A stretch of 64,000 bases of DNA, taken from NCBI RefSeq assembly GCF_001687335.1, contig NZ_MAGO01000003.1, positions 154,645 through 218,644 of the forward strand, read 5' to 3'. Below the pieces are notes generated by a model. The model saw only the letters and a list, made by a program, of their open reading frames with translations, ran no database searches and was not told where the DNA came from. The stretch comes from Dissulfuribacter thermophilus (lineage in GTDB: Bacteria; Desulfobacterota; Dissulfuribacteria; Dissulfuribacterales; Dissulfuribacteraceae). Made by a program: the position numbers and the translations under genes. Of this stretch, positions 20,441 to 29,281 are shown piece after piece. Each line of letters opens with the position of its first letter. The stretch's first letter is position 1.

Positions 20441-21663
20441 AAGAGTGTCCCATTTTTTATCGAAATGAAAATCCCCAGTGCGGCCACAATTACAATCCAG
20501 GCTATTAGGACAAGATTGGCAAAATTGCCAATTTTGGGGGATATTGTCACAACAGTACCTTGTTCCGCACGTCCGGCCTTAAATGCGGCTACAATTGGGA
20601 AATATAGGACTGCAAGCCCCATAATGAACGTTCCGAAGAAGAGAGCGGTGCTTCCCCAACTGATATTTAATTTGTAGGAAAATATGCTGTAATCAAATGC
20701 CCCGACGTACTTTATCCTCAGGATCTCTCTGGCGTAACTCATAATAAATATGATTATACTCATTATAATAGCCACAAGTATAGAGTGTTTCACAGGCTTT
20801 ATAGATGCCTTGGCAAGATAAAGCATCAAGATTACTGCGCCAATCACTGATAATAGAAAGATTGGATTTTTTAAAAATTCTAGAGAAGATGGAACTTCAC
20901 CTGCCCACCAAAATCCTGCTCCAACTGAAAACAGGGTTCCATACAGGGCAAGATTTATCCCCTTTTTAGCCACGTAGTCCAAGTAACCCTCGTCAATGTC
21001 CTTTCGTGGGGAAAAATACCAAGAATATAGCATTAAAAACACCCCAGTTACTGCAAAAGATGCAAAGAGATAGTGGCTAATACGCCCAGGGCTTACCCCA
21101 TGAAATCTTGCTCCTCCTGTAAGAAGACTACCATCTGCCTCTACGAGCCATTTAAACCACTGTTCTGGGAGCAGAGCCTCCATGGATAGCATATGGATGA
21201 TCAATCCTGAAAGCACTATGCTGACAACTCCCACATATGCCCAAAAGAGCTTTAGGTTGCCATCTTCACCATTTTTTTTATTTCCAAGGTAAAAGCCATA
21301 TGAAGAATAAAAGGCTATACATACCAATACTAGAAAGATCATAGTCCAAATGGCACTCATGGTGTTAGAAGCGTACCAGAATGGGTCATAAATAACTTGT
21401 ACAAAGAGAAGGGGAGCGACTCCAAAGACTATTCCCAGAGAAAGTGCAATTGTACTCACTTTTCCCAGGGCGCAGGCGAGTCTTTTGCCAAATGGACCTC
21501 CATTCCATGCCTCCCAAACAGCCACAAAAAGCCCGCCTACCACAATATTTATAGCAATGATGTGGACGGAAAAGGTAAGGACCATAAGAAATTGAAACAC
21601 TATTGGATAAAAAGGCAGTCCAGACGGATCCCTCAGGCCATTCAAGAATTGAGAAAGATCCAT
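20437..21663 (-). CDS. Cytochrome bd-superfamily membrane subunit (second CydA-like subunit)
   Basis: 408-aa protein with about nine membrane helices. It resembles CydA-type cytochrome subunits: the N-terminus FQFLMVLTFSVHIIAINIVVGG carries a His in the position of a haem ligand, and FVQVIYDPFWYASNTMSAIW follows. No quinol-binding GRQPW motif was seen. It starts 2 bp after the haem-c-bearing partner, so the pair forms one complex. Family knowledge: paired CydA-like subunits without CydB occur in the OR-C branch of the bd superfamily. Whether it reduces oxygen is unknown. Confidence 0.7.
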   Translation of the reverse strand: MDLSQFLNGLRDPSGLPFYPIVFQFLMVLTFSVHIIAINIVVGGLFVAVWEAWNGGPFGKRLACALGKVSTIALSLGIVFGVAPLLFVQVIYDPFWYASNTMSAIWTMIFLVLVCIAFYSSYGFYLGNKKNGEDGNLKLFWAYVGVVSIVLSGLIIHMLSMEALLPEQWFKWLVEADGSLLTGGARFHGVSPGRISHYLFASFAVTGVFLMLYSWYFSPRKDIDEGYLDYVAKKGINLALYGTLFSVGAGFWWAGEVPSSLEFLKNPIFLLSVIGAVILMLYLAKASIKPVKHSILVAIIMSIIIFIMSYAREILRIKYVGAFDYSIFSYKLNISWGSTALFFGTFIMGLAVLYFPIVAAFKAGRAEQGTVVTISPKIGNFANLVLIAWIVIVAALGIFISIKNGTLF

Positions 21664-21665
21664 TT

Positions 21666-22997
21666 TTACATCCCTCCTTTGGGAAGCGTAAAGAGAAACT
21701 CCCCGATCAATGCCTTGTCTTCATCATTTCCAGGAAATGGCGGCATGTACGGGTAGTCCCCCAATGCGTCCATAAAATCTGCTATGTCATCTGGAGATTC
21801 TGGATCCAAACGCGAAAGGAGCACAGGGAGAGGACGTATAATCCCATTTACCTCAAGGGAGTGACAGTTTCCGCACACGTAAAGGGTAAGAATGCGCCCC
21901 GCTTTAATCCTGTCTTTTGGCTCTTCTAAATTAAGGCCACCTGCCCAATATATATTTTTTATAAAACCCTCTTCCTGATATCTCTCCACTTCATTTTTGA
22001 TCCCCTTTGCCGGAATATCTCTACCAATCAACTGATTACCATACATGTATTGGCTTATCACAAAGGGGCGCCTTACGCCTTCACGGAATCCCTCTCCAGC
22101 ACCAATTCCTACAAAGAGGACTATTAACATTATTATTCCTGACACTACGCCAGCATACCTGGGTCTTATGAGTCCAAAAAAGACAAAATAAAGAAGCACC
22201 ACAACATAAGAGGTCCCTGCCACATAAAGGAGTGTTTTAAGGTAGGGGAGTCCTCCGTAAAAGGCCATCTCCTTGGCATTTTCTGGAAGCTTTTGAAGAT
22301 ACCAAAGGCTAAAGATGGCACCAAAGACCATACCAGCGATACCCCATATGCTTGCCTTTTTGATTATCTCTTTTCCAACTTCGTCATTTTTCATCCTGCT
22401 CGCCACAATTACAGCATAAAGCCCTGCAATACCAAACATCATGGAGGTTCGAACAAACAGTTGCGGCCAATAGGTTTCATTAAAAAAGCCATCAAAAAAG
22501 CCACCGGTCTCACTCCACTTTCCAGTTGTGAGCATGAATGCAAGTATTCCAGTGATAATTATCATGCTTATCCAGGCTGCCAATGCATAGGTGAGCCCGA
22601 TTTTTAGGTGGCTTTCCTTGTCAATCCTGCCAAGGGTGTAATAATAGACATAGATTGTTGCTATTTCTAAAATAAAAAATACCCATTCAGTGGCCCATCC
22701 CCAGACATAATTATGAATAAGCCCTGAAATCCCACGAGGACTTGCCACAGTTGCAGAATACCAGATCCCTACTCCTGTTATGCTTCCTATGACAAAAGAG
22801 AATATAAGTATGAGAAGGGTAAACTTTTTGAGGAATTCAAAGAGTTCAGGCCTGTTCTTCCTAACTGCCTCTCTTTCAATATAAACATTGAACCAAAATG
22901 CCCCTGTGGCAAGGTGCGATGGAAGGATATGAAAACTTGCAATAATAGCAATTATAAGCCCAGATGTAATCAATGGAACTTCCCAGAAAGGATACAT
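21666..22997 (-). CDS. Cytochrome bd-like subunit I with C-terminal haem c domain
   Basis: 443-aa membrane protein with about nine helices. The N-terminal part (ASFHILPSHLATGAFWFNVYIE) and HNYVWGWATEWVFFILEIA hold His/Glu residues suited to haem binding. The soluble C-terminus is a small cytochrome c: CGNCH at 375-379 and a likely axial Met at 418 (YPYMPPFPGN). The C-terminal haem c plus a CydA-like partner downstream fits the OR-C group of cytochrome bd homologues, thought to take electrons from other carriers instead of quinol. The same-strand neighbours upstream are TtrA/TtrB-like genes. Confidence 0.75.
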   Translation of the reverse strand: MYPFWEVPLITSGLIIAIIASFHILPSHLATGAFWFNVYIEREAVRKNRPELFEFLKKFTLLILIFSFVIGSITGVGIWYSATVASPRGISGLIHNYVWGWATEWVFFILEIATIYVYYYTLGRIDKESHLKIGLTYALAAWISMIIITGILAFMLTTGKWSETGGFFDGFFNETYWPQLFVRTSMMFGIAGLYAVIVASRMKNDEVGKEIIKKASIWGIAGMVFGAIFSLWYLQKLPENAKEMAFYGGLPYLKTLLYVAGTSYVVVLLYFVFFGLIRPRYAGVVSGIIMLIVLFVGIGAGEGFREGVRRPFVISQYMYGNQLIGRDIPAKGIKNEVERYQEEGFIKNIYWAGGLNLEEPKDRIKAGRILTLYVCGNCHSLEVNGIIRPLPVLLSRLDPESPDDIADFMDALGDYPYMPPFPGNDEDKALIGEFLFTLPKGGM

Positions 22998-23377
22998 TCC
23001 TCCCCCCTTTCATTTAATTTTTTACTTATAATTGAGTTTTTTTTCAAGAATTTCCAACTCAGATACGATCCCACCCCCTTACTTGACTGAAAATTGATCA
23101 GGCATTTCAAGTTAGAGCATATGAATTTTTAGGGATTTGGCAAATACTTTTTCTCGTCTCTATTTAGTTGTCATTGATACGATTGCGTCAAGACCAACAC
23201 AATTTATCCCCAGGGCTCCGTCAAAGTCACGTTGGCATAATTGAAGATTCAACAGGAAGGAGATGTCTTTTGGCCTCAGATTAGCGGCATTGCAAACGGG
23301 CGGGGGCGTCTCCAAAAAGGAACGGTTTGGTCGAGCTCCGTTTTGCCCCCTTTTGCCGTGCAGGATTTAGGTTGAAT
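22998..23377. other. 380-bp spacer with a solo MITE end
   Basis: No gene was found between ttrA and the cytochrome pair. At 23344-23374 the sequence TTTTGCCGTGCAGGATTTAGG nearly repeats the right end of MITE copy A (18066-18091). No matching left end was found, so this is a truncated or decayed copy. The rest has no recognised feature apart from presumed cytochrome-promoter sequence near 23000-23100. Confidence 0.5.
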
Positions 23378-26300
23378 TTAAACTGGCTCTACTCTAACAC
23401 AGGTGCTACTAAAATCGGGAATGCCACCAACGAGGTCAATTAGGGGGGTATTACCGAAATCATAGTCCAAGTCTGAAAGTTCGTTGGGATTGATACCCTT
23501 ACCAAGACTTTGATCAGAGATTACAATATCCCCTTGGGTAACTGTTTCTCCACCGAGCATCACATGCTTGGCATTTCTTATCTTTAATGAAGATGCCCCA
23601 AGCCCTTTATGCCCATAAGAAATAGAGATAGCCACTGTGCCAGGCCGTATGGTCCAAGTGGTCCTAAGCTCACCCACAACTCCATCTCGGTTGGACCTGC
23701 TTTTGACCCACACAAGATCCCCATCCCTGAGCTTAAGCCTTGCGGCATCCCCTTGGTTCATGAGCACAAAATTTTGTGGATGAAGTTCCAGAGCCACCTT
23801 ATGCCATATGGTCCTTGATTGCGTGTGAAGGGCTTGCTTGTAACTAATGAGTGTAAATGGAAAATCAGGGTCTCCTTGATTTATGGGAGGAACGTATCTT
23901 AATGAACCATAAAATCGCCTTCCAGTAATTGAACAAACGGTATCTGAAAGACCTTCATTGTAAATGGTAAAACGCTTTGGTCCGTATTTAAATGCCTCTC
24001 CCCAAAAACAGTTTTCATATGGAGAAAATAGACCACCTCTTGAAAGGAGGACACACACCCTCCTCCACTCCTCTTTGGTAAGAATAGCCTTATATTTGGA
24101 GACAGGGTAATTTCTCTCAACAAACTCAATAGCCTCAGTATCATCACATCTTAAATTAGCGTTTTCCGCAATATTTGAGAAACCTCGAAGGTAGAAGTCT
24201 TCTGCCTGTTTTAAGGGATACACTCTAGAATCCTTCCCTGGTATGGCATTTTGGCCAAAGCCGGGGAGATTCATGGCCTCGGCAAGGTCAATCAAGAAGG
24301 TTTCGAGACATATCGGCCTTCCGTCTCTGGTCTTTGGAGTGATGGGTTCTATTATAGGGGTCCTTACGGCTGTAAACTTAAAAGCAGGGGCGTGGGGGCT
24401 TAGCCAGCCGTAGTGCCCCTCAGCATAGGTAATATCTGGAATAATATAGTCAGCGTAAATATTTGATTCGTTTATTCCGATGTCTATTGAGACCAAAAGA
24501 GGCACCTTATCTGGGTCCGAAAGGGTGGCTTTGAACCGATTGCCACCTGGTATTGAGTATACTGGATTAAAAAAATAGAGGAATAGTGCGGTAATTGGAT
24601 AGGGGTACTTAGTATCTATACCAGAGAGGGCCTCTACACTCAGCCCCCCTTTTGTAAAAGGGAACCAGGGTCTAGTTGCTGGATAGGTTTTTTCACCTGA
24701 GCTTTGTTTCTTCCTATATTCAGTTGAATCTCGATAGTCTGCCTTTTCCCTCGATATCTTTATTCCACGAGGTTTCCTTTTTCCCTGAAAATTCAAAAGA
24801 TCGTACGAACCTTTCTTCCAGGAAGAGAGTCCTCCTCCAGAAGTGATATATCCGCCCTTTCTTCCAAGGCTGCCTGAAAGGGCGTTTAGGGCAGCTACTG
24901 CATATGCTGCATATGTGCCATTCACATAGTTTCCGGCACCATGATACTGGCATACTGAGGCATATGGGGCATGGTCCGAAAACTCGCGGGCAACCTCCTC
25001 TATTGTCTCTTTATCTACACCTGAAAATCTGGCGTAGTCTTCAATTGAGTGCTCAAAGACACCTTCTTGCATTATATTAAATGCACTTCTTACCCGTATC
25101 CGTTTCCCTTCACCGTCTTCAATATATTTGTCTACATTTAGCTCAGCACATTTGACCTCGATGTAGGATACGAGTTCGTCTCCACCCTTTTTCACTACAA
25201 CAAAATGGTCTTTCTCTTCTTTTGAGACATCACTGGAGACATCCCCTAATCTCAAAAATTTTCCATGCCTTGGATCATTTTCATCCCAGACCACGAGATG
25301 GGTCGCATTTACATAGGCCCCATTTCCAAGTTCCAATGCCGCCTGTCTGTTTGGTGCCTCAAGATATTGCCTATTAAATCTCTTATTTTCTATAAGCCAC
25401 CTTATGATTCCCAGGGCAAAGGCCCCATCCTGACCAGGCCTTATGGGAACCCATCTATGAGCATGTGCCGATGCCTTTTGGGCACGCGGGTCCACGATTA
25501 CGAATTTTAAATCTCCATTTCGCGCTCTTTTTGCGAGGGTCGCTCCATAGGTGTTTAACCCTGGCTGAAGGGCCTCATACACGTTTGCCCCAAATATAAT
25601 GATGTATTTTGCACTCCAGGGGTCTGCCTTCAACTCCACGGCCTCTCCTTCAGTAAAGGCATAATTTCCCATTCTGAATCCAAGGCCGCAAATGTCAGTA
25701 TGTCCAATCCTGTTAACAGAGCCAAAGGCGTATTTAACAAATCGATCTATGAAGGCCTTTCTCCCATGTTGAAGCCTTCCTGTCATAAAGCAAAAGCCGT
25801 TTCTCTTAGGCCCGAGTTCTGGTGCATCAGGGTCAATGGACTCGTCAGAGAGAAGATCTTTTAGACCTGGCACGTGGCGATCTTCTCCTAAATGGGAAAA
25901 GAGTCGTCCTCCATTGACAATCTCGGTTATGAGCCTTTCCCACTCAATGGGCTCAAATTTCCCCTCGCCCCTTTTTCCTACCCTCTTTAGGGGCATCAGA
26001 ATCCTATAAGGACTGAATACATAGTTTGAGATCTCCTTGGCCTTCCCACAGACTGAGCCAGAAATCTTCAAGGATTTTTCAAGAGGGGTTTCTAAAGAAA
26101 TTGGTTGCCCTAGAGTATTATAGGGATGATATGGATTACCCGTAACAGTTTCTATCTTGCCGTCCCTTGAAAAGGCCTTTATTCCACACCTAGCATTGCA
26201 ACCCAGACACAGAGTGTGAATGACCCTTGTCTCAGGACTTGAGAGATATTTGAAGGTCCCCTTTTCATAGGATGGAAATATCGTCATATCGCTTTTATTC

Positions 26301-26389
26301 ATACCCTTAGAGGAGACCAACGCACACCCTTGCAAAAGAAAAAATGGTGCCCCCTTAAAAAGAGTTCTACGAGAAATCCCTTTTTTCAT
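23378..26389 (-). CDS. ttrA: Tat-exported molybdopterin oxidoreductase, tetrathionate reductase TtrA-like
   Basis: Large catalytic subunit (1003 aa) of the Mo-bisPGD family, in the arsenate/tetrathionate/selenate group. A Tat signal SRRTLFK (6-12) starts it. One [4Fe-4S] cluster is bound by C61, C64, C68 and C114. The Mo ligand is probably C234 in TDICGLGFRMGNYAF, typical of TtrA. The end holds the MopB C-terminal domain (LRDGDLVWVKSRSNRDGVVGEL). Length agrees with TtrA (about 1020 aa). It overlaps ttrB by 23 bp. Substrate could be tetrathionate, thiosulfate or another sulfur species; sequence alone does not settle this. Confidence 0.82.
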   Translation of the reverse strand: MKKGISRRTLFKGAPFFLLQGCALVSSKGMNKSDMTIFPSYEKGTFKYLSSPETRVIHTLCLGCNARCGIKAFSRDGKIETVTGNPYHPYNTLGQPISLETPLEKSLKISGSVCGKAKEISNYVFSPYRILMPLKRVGKRGEGKFEPIEWERLITEIVNGGRLFSHLGEDRHVPGLKDLLSDESIDPDAPELGPKRNGFCFMTGRLQHGRKAFIDRFVKYAFGSVNRIGHTDICGLGFRMGNYAFTEGEAVELKADPWSAKYIIIFGANVYEALQPGLNTYGATLAKRARNGDLKFVIVDPRAQKASAHAHRWVPIRPGQDGAFALGIIRWLIENKRFNRQYLEAPNRQAALELGNGAYVNATHLVVWDENDPRHGKFLRLGDVSSDVSKEEKDHFVVVKKGGDELVSYIEVKCAELNVDKYIEDGEGKRIRVRSAFNIMQEGVFEHSIEDYARFSGVDKETIEEVAREFSDHAPYASVCQYHGAGNYVNGTYAAYAVAALNALSGSLGRKGGYITSGGGLSSWKKGSYDLLNFQGKRKPRGIKISREKADYRDSTEYRKKQSSGEKTYPATRPWFPFTKGGLSVEALSGIDTKYPYPITALFLYFFNPVYSIPGGNRFKATLSDPDKVPLLVSIDIGINESNIYADYIIPDITYAEGHYGWLSPHAPAFKFTAVRTPIIEPITPKTRDGRPICLETFLIDLAEAMNLPGFGQNAIPGKDSRVYPLKQAEDFYLRGFSNIAENANLRCDDTEAIEFVERNYPVSKYKAILTKEEWRRVCVLLSRGGLFSPYENCFWGEAFKYGPKRFTIYNEGLSDTVCSITGRRFYGSLRYVPPINQGDPDFPFTLISYKQALHTQSRTIWHKVALELHPQNFVLMNQGDAARLKLRDGDLVWVKSRSNRDGVVGELRTTWTIRPGTVAISISYGHKGLGASSLKIRNAKHVMLGGETVTQGDIVISDQSLGKGINPNELSDLDYDFGNTPLIDLVGGIPDFSSTCVRVEPV

Positions 26390-27071
26390 CCCTGTTCTCC
26401 ACAGCTGGGATCATTGATTCCAAATTCTCATTTCCAGCGTAAAAGATCCTACCTCCACGCCCAAATCTAGCTCCATACTGGAACAGATGTTTCTTTGAGA
26501 TATATTCTCTAAATTCCCCTTTGGGATTATTTAAGTCCCCAAAAATCCTTGCACCACTTGGACATGTCTCAACACATGCTGGTTTGAGTCCTTTTTCCAG
26601 GCGTTCAATGCATAGATCACACTTAAATGATCTATTTCCAAATCTCTCATCCAGATGCCGTGCCCCAATGGGACAGGCCTTTATACACTGGCCCTTGCCA
26701 TCACAAAGCCTCCAATCTGTTATCACAATTCCACTTTTCAATTTTTTTATGGCTCCTTTAGAGCATGCAGACAGACAAGGGGGGTTATCGCAGTGATTAC
26801 ACTGCACTGGAACAAAGATCGGGCGAACTTGAGGGAAGTTACCTATGGTTATGGACTTTATTTTGATATTAAATGCACCCTGTGGGGTGTTTTGATCGAT
26901 TTTACATGAAACAACACATGCCTCACACCCCATGCATCTTTCCAAATCAACGATCATTGCATATGAAGGATACGTGCCTTGGACATTGGCATCAATACTT
27001 TTGGGAATTGACAACCCAAACAAACCAAGTGAGGCCCATTTTAATAATTGCCTTCGACTACCCTCAATCAT
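26367..27071 (-). CDS. ttrB: Tat-exported 4Fe-4S ferredoxin subunit, TtrB-like
   Basis: Electron-transfer subunit with four [4Fe-4S] clusters' worth of cysteines: CMGCEACVVSC, CNHCDNPPC, CDGKGQCIKAC and CDLCIERL plus further Cys. A Tat signal SRRQLLKWA follows the chosen start, ATG 27071, which lies 7 nt after the transglutaminase gene's stop; ATG 27107 would add 12 residues and overlap that gene. It overlaps ttrA by 23 bp. No NrfD/TtrC-type membrane anchor gene is adjacent, so how the enzyme meets the quinone pool is open. Confidence 0.85.
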   Translation of the reverse strand: MIEGSRRQLLKWASLGLFGLSIPKSIDANVQGTYPSYAMIVDLERCMGCEACVVSCKIDQNTPQGAFNIKIKSITIGNFPQVRPIFVPVQCNHCDNPPCLSACSKGAIKKLKSGIVITDWRLCDGKGQCIKACPIGARHLDERFGNRSFKCDLCIERLEKGLKPACVETCPSGARIFGDLNNPKGEFREYISKKHLFQYGARFGRGGRIFYAGNENLESMIPAVENRDEKRDFS

Positions 27072-27078
27072 ATTTTCT

Positions 27079-28107
27079 TTATTCCAGATTCCTTTGGACG
27101 ATCTCATAAGAAAATTTTTCTGGTGCCAAGGGGTCTAGGGGCCTTCCTCCTATCTCTGCGTAAGGATACATGAAGTAGTTTAATGGCCCCTTTTTGTTTT
27201 TGGGATTTAGATTAATGTCTCGTCCAGTGCCAAACTTAATACGATATGGGTCCACTGCACCAAAATAGTATGAAAGAAGCGCTTTTGCCTCTGGTGAGGC
27301 GTAGCAAAGCTTCTTTTTAAGAAGGGCCTTTAAATAGTCCCCTGGATCAGCTACAAACCACCCGTAGCCTGGGACATAAAACTCTGCCCAACAGTGCTGC
27401 CATTTGGTAATGTTTACTCCATCCGTCTTAGCAAGCCTAAGGCCAAAGACCTCACGAGCTGGTATCCCTGCCCCCTTTAAAAGGGCGACAAAGACTGAAT
27501 GGATGTCTGCACACTTTCCAGATTTCTTTGAAAGCAGTAGACACACGTTTCCCCTTCCACATCCCTTTGTCTTTGGGTCTCGCCTCATGTTTTTGGCAAC
27601 CCAAAGGTAAATAGACCTTGCCTTTTCGAGTGTCCCGTGTTTTCCCTTCGTTATCTCTTGGGAAAGGGCCTTTACAGCCTCATTTATTGGTGCAAGTTTT
27701 GATCCTTTCAGGTATTTGGCCAAAAAGACCTTATCTACACAGCCTGAGTCAGAGAGGGCTTTATCTTTTCTCTCCCACCTTGTCACCTCAAAACTCAGGC
27801 TAAGCCTCCTATCCTTTTTACCCTTTGGCCAATAGGCATATAGAATGTGGTTTCCAAACTCCTGATCAGTGTAGAATCCATGAGAGGAATAGGTCCCATC
27901 TATTTTTACATTAGTTATCAACTGATATGCGTCTGATACTGGATATGGAAGCCATAGCATGGCCTCCTCATTTGAACCGTGGGAAGAAAGGTCAATTGTC
28001 ATTGTGACAAGGGTCCTTTGGACATCACATATGCCAACCCCTGTCATGAACAAAAAAACTATGATGGCTATAGGAACTGATAAAAATCCATACGATTTTC
28101 TTTTCAT
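27079..28107 (-). CDS. Secreted transglutaminase-like (papain-fold) protein
   Basis: 342-aa protein with a signal peptide (about 1-27, FLFMTGVGIC-DV). An N-terminal beta domain (30-130) is followed by a transglutaminase-like core: catalytic Cys in GKCADIHSVFVALLKGAGIPAR, His in QHCWAEFYV and Asp in FVADPGDY. Such proteins are proteases or unknown envelope enzymes more often than true transglutaminases. It is the first gene of the run leading into ttrB and ttrA, separated from ttrB by 7 nt, so a role in maturing that complex is conceivable but unproven. Confidence 0.78.
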   Translation of the reverse strand: MKRKSYGFLSVPIAIIVFLFMTGVGICDVQRTLVTMTIDLSSHGSNEEAMLWLPYPVSDAYQLITNVKIDGTYSSHGFYTDQEFGNHILYAYWPKGKKDRRLSLSFEVTRWERKDKALSDSGCVDKVFLAKYLKGSKLAPINEAVKALSQEITKGKHGTLEKARSIYLWVAKNMRRDPKTKGCGRGNVCLLLSKKSGKCADIHSVFVALLKGAGIPAREVFGLRLAKTDGVNITKWQHCWAEFYVPGYGWFVADPGDYLKALLKKKLCYASPEAKALLSYYFGAVDPYRIKFGTGRDINLNPKNKKGPLNYFMYPYAEIGGRPLDPLAPEKFSYEIVQRNLE

Positions 28108-28224
28108 GAATTCGATTTAAACAGAAAGATAGAAGAATATCAAATTGTTATATTTGATAGATATGTACTCTTCTATAGGTATGACAAATAGTTGAATTGG
28201 ATTTTCCCAATTGGTTGATCAAGC

Positions 28225-28680
28225 TCAATTTTCGTTTAACAGTTCTTTGAGTTGATCCATGAAGGCATTCAGATCCTTGAATTGTTTATATACGGAAGCG
28301 AATCGCACATATGCCACATCATCCCATTCCTTTAGCTTAGCCATTACCTTTTCCCCAATTTTATTGGATGGGATCTCCCTCTCGCCTTTGTCCTGAATCT
28401 CTTTTTCAAATTCAGTTACGAACTCTTCGATCTGATCTAGGCCAATAGGGCGCTTTTCACATGCCTTCAAGATCCCTTCTATTATCTTTGTACGATTGAA
28501 AGGCTCTCTACGACCGTCTTTTTTTATAACTAGGGGATGAAACTCTTCAACTCGCTCATAGGTTGTAAAACGCTTTCCGCAGGAGACACACTCGCGTCTT
28601 CTCCTTATGGCGCGGCCATCTCGGCTAGGCCTTGAATCCACGACCCTAGTGTCTGGCTCCTGACAAAAAGGGCATCTCAT
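28225..28680 (-). CDS. nrdR: Transcriptional repressor NrdR
   Basis: Zinc-ribbon and ATP-cone regulator (151 aa) that represses ribonucleotide reductase genes when dATP is high. The N-terminal ribbon has CPFC (3-6) and CVSC (about 31-34), with the conserved basic RAIRRRREC; the ATP-cone covers about 48-138. It overlaps the dCMP deaminase gene by 4 bp (ATGA), linking it to dNTP supply. No nrd structural gene is in the window. Confidence 0.96.
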   Translation of the reverse strand: MRCPFCQEPDTRVVDSRPSRDGRAIRRRRECVSCGKRFTTYERVEEFHPLVIKKDGRREPFNRTKIIEGILKACEKRPIGLDQIEEFVTEFEKEIQDKGEREIPSNKIGEKVMAKLKEWDDVAYVRFASVYKQFKDLNAFMDQLKELLNEN

Positions 28681-29159
28681 GAGTTTAGCCTCACCAGTTC
28701 AATGCCTGCCTCACAAAGCATATCTTTGGAAAGCTCATCAGGATATCCTTCCCTGTAGTAGATCTTCCTAATGCCTGCATTGATCAACATCTTTGTACAT
28801 ATAACACAAGGTAGATTTGTACAGTATAGGACGGAACCGGCTACACTTACTCCATGATAGGCTGCCTGAATCAGACAATTTTGCTCAGCATGTAGGGCTC
28901 GACACAGTTCGTGACGAACTCCTGAGGGAATATTTAACTGCTCCCTTAAACAGCCTATGTCCAGACAGTGTTTTAAGCCACTTGGCGCCCCGTTGTAGCC
29001 AGTGGAGAGAATTCTCTTGTCCTTTACCAGGATGGCCCCTACCTGCCTTCTGAGACAAGTGGACCTCGTAGCAACGAGATCGCATATCGCCATGAAATAG
29101 GCGTCCCAACTGGGCCTACAAGACTCCAAACGCTCTTCTTCCTTCAATTCAAAACTCAA
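28677..29159 (-). CDS. dCMP deaminase
   Basis: Zinc deaminase turning dCMP into dUMP for dTTP synthesis (160 aa from the furthest start). Zinc site: HAEQN with the catalytic Glu and [10 protein letters not shown]. Additional Cys and His ([19 protein letters not shown]) match dCMP deaminases with a second zinc. The conserved fold begins at RPSWDAYFM; the residues before it ([12 protein letters not shown]) are encoded by a heptad-repeat array that also supplies the AAGGA ribosome site and the TTG start (29159, or TTG 29123). No ATG exists before the conserved region. It is followed by nrdR. Confidence 0.92.
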   Translation of the reverse strand: MSFELKEEERLESCRPSWDAYFMAICDLVATRSTCLRRQVGAILVKDKRILSTGYNGAPSGLKHCLDIGCLREQLNIPSGVRHELCRALHAEQNCLIQAAYHGVSVAGSVLYCTNLPCVICTKMLINAGIRKIYYREGYPDELSKDMLCEAGIELVRLNS

Positions 29160-29281
29160 AACTCAACACTTCCAGACGTTCTTTTTCCTTCAACTCAAAA
29201 TTTAACACTCAAGACTCAAAACTTCTAAAATGCTCTTTTCCTTCAACTCAAAACTCAACACTCAAAACTCATCACTCATCA
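29132..29281. repeat. Heptad (AACTCAA/CACTCAA) array 1
   Basis: Three successive units of about 50 bp, each CTTCCTTCAACTCAAAACTC-like followed by an AACTTCTA end. It fills the glyA-dCMP deaminase junction, reaching from inside the deaminase N-terminus to the glyA stop codon (TGA is the first triplet of the array on the minus strand). Orientation: ACTCAA on the plus strand. Confidence 0.85.
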
